A stretch of DNA of 40,294 bases from an uncultured Caulobacterales bacterium (GTDB lineage: Bacteria; Pseudomonadota; Alphaproteobacteria; Caulobacterales; Caulobacteraceae): the NCBI GenBank assembly GCA_903837135.1, contig CAILTK010000084.1, forward strand, positions 1 through 40,294, read 5' to 3'. Position numbers and translations under genes: made by a program. Each line of letters starts with the position of its first letter. Position 1 is the stretch's first letter. The notes under the pieces are model-generated. The model saw only the letters and a list, made by a program, of their open reading frames with translations, searched no databases and was not told the origin of the DNA. Below, piece after piece: positions 1 to 7,341 of the stretch.

Positions 1-42
1 ATCAGCGACTTCGTGGCGGGCCTCCTGGCCGAACCGATATAA
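1..42 (+). CDS. C-terminal end of an unidentified protein (partial)
   Basis: Frame 1 is open from the window edge and ends with TAA at 40-42, encoding ISDFVAGLLAEPI. Only 13 residues are visible, too few to assign a family. It is inferred to be the 3' end of a plus-strand gene because the reading frame runs in from the edge and the intergenic palindromic repeat begins directly after the stop. Confidence 0.35.
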   Translation: MSDFVAGLLAEPI

Positions 43-44
43 TG

Positions 45-190
45 CCTCTCCCCCTCGAGGGGGGAGAGGTTTGGAGAGGGGGTGAGTGCACCACGAGCGG
101 GGATAAACACGGGGGGCGCCTCGCGCGCCTTTCGCTTCAGCGTCCTGCACTCACCCCCAACCCCAGCCCTTCCCCCTTGAGGGGGAAGGG
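45..190. repeat. Paired-palindrome intergenic repeat, copy A
   Basis: Two hairpins bound the element: 45-69, centred on CTCGAG and flanked by C and G runs, and 167-190, centred on CTTGAG. Between them lies a nested inverted repeat, GGTGAGTGCA at 81-90 and TGCACTCACC at 146-155, so the whole unit could fold into one branched structure. The same layout recurs at 16414-16549 and 21905-22052, and a single hairpin occurs at 24341-24363. The right hairpin ends 2 bp beyond the stop codon of the minus-strand acyl-CoA dehydrogenase and could serve as its terminator. This is a REP/BIME-like dispersed repeat. Confidence 0.8.
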
Positions 191-192
191 AG

Positions 193-1485
193 CTACAGCC
201 CCGCGAACTCGGCTTTCCTCGGGCCCATGTAGCCGAACAGGAAGGCGGCGACCTTGCGCATCTGGATCTCCTCGGAGCCCTCGGTGATGCGGTAGCGGCG
301 GTGGTGGCGGTAGATGTGCTCGAACGGCTTGTGCCGCGAATAGCCGATGCCGCCGTGCACCTGCATGGCCCGGTCGGCGGCCTCGCACACCAGCCGGTTG
401 CCCCAGTAGTTGCACATGGAGACCTTGTCGGAGATCTGCCGCTCCACCTCCTTGTGCGGCAGCCGGTCCATCTCCCAGGCGGTCTTGCGGATCAGGAGGC
501 GCAGCATCTCGCACTGGGTCGACAGCTCGACCAGCGGCCACTGGATCGCCTGGTTGTCGGACAAGGGCTTGCCGAACGGCTTGCGGGTGCGGGCGTAGCG
601 CACGCTCTCTTCGATGCAGAACACCGCGGCGCCGAGGGAGGAGGCGGCTTGGCGGATGCGGTTCTGGTGCACGAAGCTCTGGCCGAGGCCCAGGCCGCGG
701 CCCACCACGCCCCAGATCGCCTCGTCCGGAACCCAGACGTCGGTAAAGCTGACCCGCGGGTGGTCGGTGGGCATGTTGAAGGTCCAGAGGTACTCCTCGA
801 TCTTCACCCCCGGCGCGTCGGCGGCGACCAGGAAGACGGTGATGCCGGCGGCGTCGCCGTCCGCGCCGCTGGTGCGGGCGAACACCATGCAGTGGCTGGC
901 CGTGTGCATGCCGGTAGTCCACATCTTCTCGCCGTTGATGCGCCAGCCGGCGACACCGTCCTTCTCCTCCGGAACCGCGCGGGTCTCCATGAAGGTGGCG
1001 TCCGAGCCGTGGTTCGGCTCGGTCAGGCCGAAGCCGGTGCGGATCGCCCCGCTCTTCACCTGCTCGCCATAGCGCTCGAACTGTTCGGGCGTGGCGAACT
1101 CCTTGAACATCAGGATGAAGGGGTTGTTGCCGACGATGGAGTGTTCGTTCTGCAGGTCGTTGTGCAGGCCGAGCCCCTTGGCCGCGAGGTGTTCGCGGAT
1201 CACCGCCATGGCCAGGTTGGAGCCGCCCTTGCCGCCCATCTCCTTGGGCCAGGCGTAGCGATAGTGACCGGCGTCGTCGGCCAGCTTGCGGGCCTCGCCG
1301 AGCAGGGCCTCCCACTCGGGGCGCGGCAGGCCCTGGTTGTCCCAGTCGGTGCGGGCGTGCTCGCGGCGGTGGTCGAAGAAGCGTTCGTTGTCGTCCTTGG
1401 CCTGCAGCGGCTTGATCTCGGCGTCGATGAAGGCGTCGAGTTCGGCCAGGTAGGCGACGAGGTCTTCGGGCAGGGCGAAGTCCAT
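193..1485 (-). CDS. Acyl-CoA dehydrogenase (ACAD11/LvaC-like)
   Basis: A 430-residue flavoprotein of the acyl-CoA dehydrogenase family, longer than the usual ~380 residues and resembling the ACAD10/ACAD11 and LvaC branch. Visible family signatures are TGFGLTEPNHGSDA in the FAD-binding middle domain, WTTGMH, and near the C-terminus HGGIGYSRHKPFE and YRITEGSEEIQMRK. It starts with ATG, 3 bp after the stop of the DUF6285 gene, so it is the last gene of a three-gene operon with the phosphotransferase. In the known LvaABC pathway the kinase phosphorylates a 4-hydroxyacyl-CoA and the dehydrogenase-like enzyme eliminates phosphate. That this is its job here is inference from gene order; it could instead be an ordinary medium- or long-chain dehydrogenase. 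Confidence 0.93.
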   Translation of the reverse strand: MDFALPEDLVAYLAELDAFIDAEIKPLQAKDDNERFFDHRREHARTDWDNQGLPRPEWEALLGEARKLADDAGHYRYAWPKEMGGKGGSNLAMAVIREHLAAKGLGLHNDLQNEHSIVGNNPFILMFKEFATPEQFERYGEQVKSGAIRTGFGLTEPNHGSDATFMETRAVPEEKDGVAGWRINGEKMWTTGMHTASHCMVFARTSGADGDAAGITVFLVAADAPGVKIEEYLWTFNMPTDHPRVSFTDVWVPDEAIWGVVGRGLGLGQSFVHQNRIRQAASSLGAAVFCIEESVRYARTRKPFGKPLSDNQAIQWPLVELSTQCEMLRLLIRKTAWEMDRLPHKEVERQISDKVSMCNYWGNRLVCEAADRAMQVHGGIGYSRHKPFEHIYRHHRRYRITEGSEEIQMRKVAAFLFGYMGPRKAEFAGL

Positions 1486-1488
1486 GGC

Positions 1489-1890
1489 TCAGGTATCCCC
1501 CTCGGGGTTGTGGTTGGTCCGCTCGGCCAGGGCGGCGCGGTAGCCGGAGTAGGCGGGCTGGTCGACCGCCAGCTTGGCCAGGGTGGTCGCCCACAGGTGT
1601 TCGGCCAGGCCGGGCGTCTCGAGCGTCATCGCCCCGTCCGCGATCCGCTGCGCAAGCTCCCGGGTGAGGTCCAGCAGGTCGCCGTTTCGCCCCAGCAGGC
1701 GATGGAGCCGCGCAAGCTCCTCCGCGTCGGCGGCCGGGCTGAGCTCCAGGTCGCGCCGGGCGATGTCCAGGGCGTTGGCGGAGACCTTGGCCTGGAACAC
1801 TGCGTGCGGGGTGATGTCGGCGACCACGTCGGCGCGCAGGAACGCCGCGACGGCGGCGAGAATTTCGGCGGGAGTGGGGTGGTCCTGCAT
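1489..1890 (-). CDS. DUF6285 family small protein (LvaB-like partner)
   Basis: 133 residues beginning MQDHPTPAEILAAVAAFLR, mostly helical, with no signal peptide or membrane segment and no recognised catalytic motif. Small proteins of this type regularly lie between an APH-fold kinase gene and an acyl-CoA dehydrogenase gene. In Pseudomonas putida the equivalent small protein LvaB is needed for activity of the kinase LvaA. The gene begins 2 bp after the kinase stop and ends 3 bp before the dehydrogenase start, implying co-translation. The family assignment is from recall of sequence pattern and context. The likely role, inferred, is an accessory subunit or stabiliser of the neighbouring kinase. 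Confidence 0.8.
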   Translation of the reverse strand: MQDHPTPAEILAAVAAFLRADVVADITPHAVFQAKVSANALDIARRDLELSPAADAEELARLHRLLGRNGDLLDLTRELAQRIADGAMTLETPGLAEHLWATTLAKLAVDQPAYSGYRAALAERTNHNPEGDT

Positions 1891-1892
1891 GC

Positions 1893-2942
1893 TCAGGCCC
1901 TCCCGCCAGCCAGGAGCCGCATCAGGTCGATCTCGGTCTCGGAGGTCCGCCGGGCGATCACCGCGCGCTCGACGCTGGGATCGGCGGTGCGGAAGGCGGC
2001 GGCCATGCCCGAGCACATGCAGCCCCAGCGCAGGGTCCCGAACACCTCCCACCAGCGCGCCGCGGCGCGGTCGATCGGCGCGCCGCCCGCCGCCTCATAG
2101 CCGGCGTAGAGGTCCTCGCGCTGGCCGAAACCGCCCACGGGCCGGTCCTCGGCTCCGAAGCGCCAGGCGTTGACGCAGATCCAGCCGAGGTCCTCCATCG
2201 GATCGCCCACATGGGCCAGCTCCCAGTCGAGCACGGCGCGCAAACCGTCCGGGCCGATCATCAGATTGCCGTTGCGAAAGTCGCCGTGCACCAGGCGGGG
2301 CGTCGCCGGCGGCGCCGGACAGCGCTCGCCGAGCCAGCGGAAGGCCAGTTCGAACACCGGCCGCGGCCAGTCCGAGCGGCGGTAGGAAGCCTGCCATTGG
2401 TCGAGCAGCTCGGCGGGAGTGACTTGGCTGAGGGTGGGAAAGGCTCCGGCGTCGATGGCGTGGATCCGCGCCAGGGCTTCGCCGCAACCGCGCGCGAGGC
2501 CGACCCGCGCCTCGGCCAGGGCCGGACTTTTGACGATCCGCCCGCCCAGGGTCTCGCCCTCGACGAAGCCCATGACGAAGCCGTGTCCGAGGCCGTCGCC
2601 AGGCGCCAGCACGTGCCGTACAGGCGGAACCGGAACCCCGGCGGCGGCGGCGGCCTCGATCAGCCGCGCCTCGACCTCGAGGCCCACGGCGCTTTCCGAC
2701 ACGCGCTCCCCGCCCGGCGCCCGGCGCAGGATCAGGGTCTCGACGCCGGCGAGGCCGGTCACCTGGAAGCGCCAGATCTCCTGGGTCGCTCCGCCGGACA
2801 GGCGGCGCAGGCCGGACATGGCGTGGCCGCCGCGCGCGAGACGCGGCGCGAGCTGGGCCAGGGCGTGCTCGAACGCCGGCTTGCCCTCGCTTCGCCTGTT
2901 GGCCGTCTGCGCGTCCGTCGTTGGAGCGGCTTGGCTGGTCAT
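1893..2942 (-). CDS. APH-fold phosphotransferase (LvaA/ACAD11 kinase-domain-like)
   Basis: 349 residues of the aminoglycoside phosphotransferase / choline kinase fold. The catalytic loop HGDFRNGN lies at about 219-226 and the metal-binding LDWE at about 238-241, followed by HVGDPMEDLGW, a signature of the ACAD10/11-type kinase domain rather than of antibiotic kinases. It is the first gene of the minus-strand operon with the DUF6285 protein and the acyl-CoA dehydrogenase. By analogy with LvaA it would use ATP to phosphorylate the hydroxyl of a 4-hydroxyacyl-CoA. Substrate identity is inference. The divergent promoter region at 2943-3077 is shared with the P450 gene. Confidence 0.9.
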   Translation of the reverse strand: MTSQAAPTTDAQTANRRSEGKPAFEHALAQLAPRLARGGHAMSGLRRLSGGATQEIWRFQVTGLAGVETLILRRAPGGERVSESAVGLEVEARLIEAAAAAGVPVPPVRHVLAPGDGLGHGFVMGFVEGETLGGRIVKSPALAEARVGLARGCGEALARIHAIDAGAFPTLSQVTPAELLDQWQASYRRSDWPRPVFELAFRWLGERCPAPPATPRLVHGDFRNGNLMIGPDGLRAVLDWELAHVGDPMEDLGWICVNAWRFGAEDRPVGGFGQREDLYAGYEAAGGAPIDRAAARWWEVFGTLRWGCMCSGMAAAFRTADPSVERAVIARRTSETEIDLMRLLAGGRA

Positions 2943-2978
2943 GTCCTTCCCGGCGCCGGTCGTTGCGAAGAGCCGGCT

Positions 2979-3002
2979 TTGCGCCTATCAAAGCAGGCGC
3001 AA
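2979..3002. promoter_or_regulatory. Candidate operator between the kinase operon and the P450 gene
   Basis: TTGCGCC and GGCGCAA form a perfect 7-bp inverted repeat with a 10-bp spacer, in the divergent region between the phosphotransferase and P450 starts. Its size and symmetry would suit a TetR-type dimer, but no regulator gene lies next to it. Chance occurrence in GC-rich DNA is possible. Confidence 0.3.
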
Positions 3003-3077
3003 GTCATAATACAAGGAGGCGACGCGGATTACCGTAACGGAAGCGCCCTTTTTCTTGTGCGGCCGCGTCGAAACACG

Positions 3078-4367
3078 ATGACCCAGGCAGACCTCAAGAT
3101 TCCAGGTGACCTTGCGGAAACCCTGGTCGATCCCCGCGCCTATGCGGACGGGCGAATTCACGACAGCTACGCCTGGTTGCGGGCGAACATGCCGCTGGCG
3201 GTGGCCCAGCCCGGGGGCTTCGATCCGTTCTGGGTGGTCACCCGTCACGCCGACATCCTCGAGATCAGCCGGCAGAACGATCTGTTCCACAACGGCGATC
3301 TGGCCACCACCATCGTCGGCAAGGAAGGCGACGCCCAGGTCCGGCGCATGACCGGCGGCAGCCCGCACCTGGTGCGCAGCCTGGTGCAGATGGACGCGCC
3401 CGACCATCCCAAGTACCGCGCGCTGACCCAGGCCTGGTTCATGCCGCCCAACATCCGCAGCCTCGAGGGCCGGATCCGCGAGATCGCCAAGGCCTCGGTC
3501 GCGCGCATGGCCGAGACCGGCGGCCAGTGCGACTTCGTCACCGAAGTGGCGCTGCACTTCCCCCTGCACGTGATCATGGAGATCCTCGGCGTGCCCGAGG
3601 CCGACGAGGGGCGGATGCTGATGCTGACCCAGGAGCTGTTCGGCGCCGCCGACCCGGACCTCGGCCGGCATCCCGAGGACCCCAACGCGAGCATGGAAGT
3701 GCGGATGGCCGCGATGCAGGCGGTGATCGGCGACTTCTACCAGTACTTCGCCAAGCTCAGCGCCGACCGGCGCGAGCATCCGACCAGCGACCTCGCCACG
3801 GTGATCGCCAACGGCAGGATCGACGGCCAGCCGATCTCCGAGCTCGAGGCGATGAGCTATTACATGATCGTCGCCACCGCCGGCCACGACACCACCTCCT
3901 CCACCACGGCCGGCGCCCTTTGGGGTCTGGCCGAACACCCGAACCAGCTGGCCTGGCTCAAGGAGGACCTGTCGCGGGTTCCTAGCCTGATCGACGAGGC
4001 GATCCGCTTCACCACGCCGGTCAAGACCTTCATGCGCTCGGCCACCGCCGACGCCGAGGTCGGCGGCCAGCCGATCGCCAAGGGCGACTGGCTGATGCTG
4101 TGCTACGCCTCGGGCAACCGGGACGAGGCGGTGTTCGACGACCCGCAGGCGTTCCGCGCCGACCGCTCGCCCAACAAGCAGCTCGCCTTCGGCTACGGCG
4201 CCCACCTCTGCCTCGGCCAGCACCTGGCCAAGATGGAGATGCGGATCCTGTTCGAGGAGCTGCTGCCGCGGCTGAAATCGGTCCGCCTCAACGGGACCCC
4301 GCGGGTCAGCGAGGCCGTGTTCGTCAACGGCCCCAAGAGCCTGCCGATCGCCTTCGAGATGGCGTAG
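3078..4367 (+). CDS. Cytochrome P450
   Basis: A complete soluble bacterial P450 of 429 residues. The I-helix oxygen-activation motif AGHDTTSS is at about 268-275, the K-helix ExxR (EAIR) at 307-310, and the heme-binding loop FGYGAHLCLG at 371-380 with the axial Cys at 378. The frame is open far upstream, but ATG at 3078 gives the usual family N-terminus and length. No ferredoxin or reductase gene is adjacent, so electron-transfer partners must be encoded elsewhere. It is divergent from the kinase/dehydrogenase operon, which may metabolise the hydroxylated product, but that link is inference. I cannot assign a CYP family or substrate. Confidence 0.93.
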   Translation: MTQADLKIPGDLAETLVDPRAYADGRIHDSYAWLRANMPLAVAQPGGFDPFWVVTRHADILEISRQNDLFHNGDLATTIVGKEGDAQVRRMTGGSPHLVRSLVQMDAPDHPKYRALTQAWFMPPNIRSLEGRIREIAKASVARMAETGGQCDFVTEVALHFPLHVIMEILGVPEADEGRMLMLTQELFGAADPDLGRHPEDPNASMEVRMAAMQAVIGDFYQYFAKLSADRREHPTSDLATVIANGRIDGQPISELEAMSYYMIVATAGHDTTSSTTAGALWGLAEHPNQLAWLKEDLSRVPSLIDEAIRFTTPVKTFMRSATADAEVGGQPIAKGDWLMLCYASGNRDEAVFDDPQAFRADRSPNKQLAFGYGAHLCLGQHLAKMEMRILFEELLPRLKSVRLNGTPRVSEAVFVNGPKSLPIAFEMA

Positions 4368-4710
4368 CACTTCGCGCGTCTCCGGTGACCTCCGTGGTTG
4401 GAATAGATTGACCACCAAGGCCCAAAGAGCTTTTTCTCCGCTCATCCCGGCGAATGCCGGGATGAGCGGATCAGGGTTCGGAGCGGTTCGTCCGTTCTCC
4501 TTCGTGATCCTGGTGAGCCTGGTGGTAAATCACTTATGCGCGGTCGCGTGATCGCGGACTCGCCCCCGCTCCAATCGCGAAACCGTGTAGCGAAATTCTC
4601 ACCACGACCTTGGCGGTAGGTGCTATGCTTGCGGTTGTCGCGATGAAAGGACCCCATCGGGTCGCGCGCACCGAGAGACGGGCCTGTTGGTCTTCGTTTG
4701 AGATTCCCAG
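4368..4710. other. 343-bp intergenic stretch holding one palindromic repeat
   Basis: No convincing gene was found. The only clear structure is the 32-bp palindrome at 4438-4469. Upstream of the next gene there is no strong promoter match, although a TGCTATGCT element at about 4620-4628 is vaguely -10-like. Short minus-strand frames here have no codon-usage or family support. Confidence 0.5.
4438..4469. repeat. Single palindromic repeat of the TCATCCCGG family
   Basis: A perfect 32-bp palindrome apart from its 4-nt loop: stem CCGCTCATCCCGGC, loop GAAT. Its first 24 nt are identical to the outer 24 nt of the right-hand inverted repeat of the GIY-YIG unit (complement of 18539-18562). A short T run precedes it. 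It may act as a terminator for the P450 gene, but identity with the distant copy marks it as a dispersed repeat. Confidence 0.8.
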
Positions 4711-5010
4711 ATGACATCCAAACCTAAGGGCCGCGCCAGAAGCGCGGTCTTGGCGAGACGTCGCCTCGTCCTTCGCGCTGCGCTGAAGAGTGTCGGCGTG
4801 GCGGTGGTGGACTTCGTGCTGCTGCGCCTCTGGGCTCCCGACCTGATCAACATGCACAACGACTGGGCCCTGGCCGGCAGCCTGATCTGCCTCGCGACGG
4901 CCCTGGCGGTTACCGTCTGGCTGGCCTTTCAGCTGTGGTCGGATTGGACCCGATGGGTCCGGCTGGATCCCCACGCCGCTTCCGGCGTGGTGGAATGGAG
5001 AGAGAAATGA
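4711..5010 (+). CDS. Small membrane protein, unknown function
   Basis: 99 residues with a strongly basic N-terminus (MTSKPKGRARSAVLARRR), a hydrophobic segment at about 28-45 (VGVAVVDFVLLRLW) and a second at about 55-75 (LAGSLICLATALAVTVWLAF). Two membrane spans with both termini cytoplasmic are likely under the positive-inside rule. Its TGA overlaps the ATG of the SPFH lipoprotein gene (ATGA at 5007-5010), which indicates translational coupling and a shared function. I do not recognise a family, and the upstream ribosome binding site is weak. Confidence 0.6.
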   Translation: MTSKPKGRARSAVLARRRLVLRAALKSVGVAVVDFVLLRLWAPDLINMHNDWALAGSLICLATALAVTVWLAFQLWSDWTRWVRLDPHAASGVVEWREK

Positions 5011-5837
5011 ATAGGCTCCTGATCGTTTCGGCGTGCGCCGTGGCCCTCGCCGGCTGCGGACAGGTCAAGCCGGGGCATGTGGGCATCAAGGTGAACCAGT
5101 ATGGGTCGGGCGCCGGGGTCAGCGACCAGGCGCTCGGCGTCGGCACCTACTTCACCCCGTTCGGCACCAACATCTACGAGTATCCGGTGTTCACCAACAC
5201 CTACACCTATACCCGCAGCGGCTCCGAAAGCTCGACGACCAACGAGGAGTTCAACTTCCAGGACAAGAACGGCCTCGGTCTCAGCGCCGACATCGCCGTG
5301 AGCTACTCGGTCAGCACCGTGCTCGCGCCCAAGCTGTTCCAGAAGTACCGCACCGACGCGGCGGGGATCATCGCCGGTCCGCTGCGCAACGCCATCCGCA
5401 ACGCCCTGGTCAACCGCGCGGCGGCGATGGGGGTCGACGAGATCTACGGCCCGCGCAAGCAGGAGCTGCTGACCGCCGTGCAGAACGACGTTTCGACCTA
5501 TTTCGCACCGTACGGACTGAACGTGGAGAAGCTGTTCTGGGCCGGCAATGTACGGGTGCCCGACGTCGTGCTGACGCAGATCAACAACAAGATCGCCAAT
5601 GAGCAGCACGCGCTGGCCGCCCAGGCCCAGGTCGCCACCATCCAGGCGGAGGCCCAGCAGCGTGTCGCCCAGGCCGAAGGCGAGGCCAAGGCGATCCAAC
5701 TGCAAGGGGACACCCTGCGCTCCAACCCGGCGGTGCTGCAGCTGCGCGCCATCGAGAAATGGGACGGCCGCCTGCCCACCGTCACCTCCGGCGCCACCCC
5801 CTTCGTGCAGATCAAGCCGCCCGGCGAAAGCAAATAA
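5007..5837 (+). CDS. SPFH/Band-7 domain lipoprotein
   Basis: 276 residues. The signal peptide ends in a lipobox (LAGC, lipidated Cys 17), so the mature protein is membrane-anchored outside the cytoplasm. An SPFH/prohibitin-like domain follows (about 25-200; GHVGIKVNQYG, LGVGTYFTPFG, then DIAVSYSV), and then an Ala/Gln/Glu-rich helix at about 200-235 (EAQQRVAQAEGEAKAIQLQG) typical of band-7 coiled coils. The C-terminal segment with IEKWDGRLPTV resembles SPFH proteins encoded by some large phages. The start is ATG, overlapping the stop of the small membrane protein. Role unknown; SPFH proteins build membrane scaffolds and often modulate proteases. Confidence 0.85.
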   Translation: MNRLLIVSACAVALAGCGQVKPGHVGIKVNQYGSGAGVSDQALGVGTYFTPFGTNIYEYPVFTNTYTYTRSGSESSTTNEEFNFQDKNGLGLSADIAVSYSVSTVLAPKLFQKYRTDAAGIIAGPLRNAIRNALVNRAAAMGVDEIYGPRKQELLTAVQNDVSTYFAPYGLNVEKLFWAGNVRVPDVVLTQINNKIANEQHALAAQAQVATIQAEAQQRVAQAEGEAKAIQLQGDTLRSNPAVLQLRAIEKWDGRLPTVTSGATPFVQIKPPGESK

Positions 5838-5902
5838 CGTAATCGCCCGCGAAGTGGGCCCCCGCCTTAGCCGACGAACGATGCAGGCGGAGCAAAGATA
5901 GA

Positions 5903-5942
5903 CGCGGAGATCGCCGAGCCCGTATGCTCAGCGATCTCCGCG
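5903..5942. terminator. Hairpin between convergent genes
   Basis: CGCGGAGATCGC at 5903-5914 pairs with GCGATCTCCGCG at 5931-5942, a 12-bp perfect stem that extends inward by GAGC/GCTC across one mismatch. It lies between the convergent SPFH and GNAT genes. There is no T run, so a Rho-independent role is uncertain. Confidence 0.45.
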
Positions 5943-6027
5943 ATGTTCTCCGCGACCTCTGCGATGAACCTTGTTTTGAGCGCCTGGGGACGTCTCCTGG
6001 ACAAGCGCTTCGCGCTCTCCTGAGAGC

Positions 6028-6492
6028 CTAGAGGACAAGCTCCATGAACACGTCCACCCGGGCGTAGGGCGTCGCGCGGGGCGGCAGGTCGACGAAGCCG
6101 ACCGAGCGGTAGAGGGCGAGGGCCGGCGTCAGCCGCGCATTGCTTTCCAGATAGAGCCGTGGCGCGCCCGCGGCCCGCGCGGCGGCGATGCAGGCGTCCA
6201 TCAGCGCCCGGCCGACGCCCTGGCCCTTGGCATGGTCGGCGACCGCCATCTTGCCGACCTCGAAACCGCCGTCGTCCAGTTTCAGCAGGGCGGCGCAGCC
6301 CAGCGGCTCGCCGTCCCGTTCGGCGATCAGGATCCGCCCGCCCTTGGCGAGGATCAGCCCCTCGGGATCGGCCAGCACCGCATGATCCTTCGGCTCCAGG
6401 GCGAACCAGCGCGTGATCCAGGCTTCGTTGAGCGCGCGCCAGACCCCTGCGTGGCGCGGCGCATAATCCGCGATGACCAGCGCCGGCGTCAC
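6028..6492 (-). CDS. GNAT family N-acetyltransferase
   Basis: 154 residues with the GNAT fold: the central strand FEVGKMAVADHAKGQGVGRALM carries the acetyl-CoA pyrophosphate-binding loop (Q/RxxGxG/A type, here KGQGVG), followed by LYLESNARLTPALALYRSVGF, the usual motif B. The start is GTG, overlapping the rsmA stop in a GTGA quartet (6489-6492), so it is the last gene of the lptD-surA-pdxA-rsmA operon. Substrate unknown. The N-terminal ITRWFALEPKDHAVL is shared with acetyltransferases found in many proteobacteria. Confidence 0.88.
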   Translation of the reverse strand: MTPALVIADYAPRHAGVWRALNEAWITRWFALEPKDHAVLADPEGLILAKGGRILIAERDGEPLGCAALLKLDDGGFEVGKMAVADHAKGQGVGRALMDACIAAARAAGAPRLYLESNARLTPALALYRSVGFVDLPPRATPYARVDVFMELVL

Positions 6493-7334
6493 GAGGTCAG
6501 CTGATCCGCCAGCCGCAGGAAGCCGGCGATGTCGATGGTCTCGGCCCGGGCCCCGGGATCGACGCCGGCGGCGCGGCAGAGCGCCTCGCCGCCGATCGGC
6601 TTCAGCGAGGAGCGCAGCATCTTGCGCCGCTGGCCGAAGGCGGCGGCGGTCACCCGTTCGAGGGCGGCCAGGCGAGGTCCCGCGGGGGCGTCGGCGCGGG
6701 GGATGAGCACGACCACCGCGGAGTCCACCTTGGGCGGCGGGGTGAAGGCGCGCGCCGGCAGGGTCATCGCCACCCGGGCGTCGGCGGTCGCCTGGGCCAG
6801 CACCGACAGCCGGCCATAGGCGTCCGCTCCCGGCGGAGCGGCGATCCGGTCGGCCACCTCCTTCTGGAACATCAGCACCATGGCGGCGGGCCGGAACGGG
6901 CCGGTCAGCCAGTGGATCAACAACGGCGTCGCCACATTGTAGGGCAGGTTGGCGACGATCAGGGGGCGCAGGCCGGGGCCGTGTTCGACCGCCAGCGCCG
7001 CCTCGTCCACCCTGAGCGCGTCCGCCTGCACCAGCACGAGCCGGCCGTCCGAGACCGCCTGAATCTCCTCCAGCAGGGGGATGAAGCGCGGATCGCGCTC
7101 GATCGCCACCACCCGCGCGGCCCCCTCGGCCAGCAGGGCGCGGGTCAGTCCGCCCGGGCCGGGGCCCACCTCGATCACCAGGGCGTCCGCCAGCGGGCCG
7201 GCGAGGCGGGCGATCTTACGGGTCAGGTTGAGGTCGAGCAGGAAGTGCTGGCCGAAGCGCTTGTCGGCGAGAAGCCCGTGCTCGGACAGGACCTCGCGAA
7301 GCGGCGGCAGGGCGTCGAGGGCGGGGCCGCTCAC
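6489..7334 (-). CDS. rsmA: 16S rRNA (adenine1518-N6/adenine1519-N6)-dimethyltransferase
   Basis: 281 residues, normal for RsmA/KsgA, which dimethylates two adjacent adenines in helix 45 of 16S rRNA during 30S maturation. The SAM-binding motif I is VIEVGPGPGGLT at about 53-64, and the catalytic motif NLPYN is at about 129-133. KRFGQHFLLD near the N-terminus is the family hallmark. The start is GTG, 7 bp after the pdxA stop. The order lptD-surA-pdxA-rsmA is conserved across proteobacteria. Confidence 0.97.
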   Translation of the reverse strand: MSGPALDALPPLREVLSEHGLLADKRFGQHFLLDLNLTRKIARLAGPLADALVIEVGPGPGGLTRALLAEGAARVVAIERDPRFIPLLEEIQAVSDGRLVLVQADALRVDEAALAVEHGPGLRPLIVANLPYNVATPLLIHWLTGPFRPAAMVLMFQKEVADRIAAPPGADAYGRLSVLAQATADARVAMTLPARAFTPPPKVDSAVVVLIPRADAPAGPRLAALERVTAAAFGQRRKMLRSSLKPIGGEALCRAAGVDPGARAETIDIAGFLRLADQLTS

Positions 7335-7341
7335 CGCCGCC

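Noticed and set aside
301-2100. Long open frame on the plus strand opposite the dehydrogenase and kinase genes
   Set aside because: It mirrors the codon structure of the real minus-strand genes in GC-rich DNA, has no family motif, and the opposite strand holds complete recognisable proteins.
4442-4974. Minus-strand frames in the gap and opposite the small membrane protein
   Set aside because: They are Arg/Ser-rich translations with no motif, and they conflict with the coupled plus-strand gene pair.
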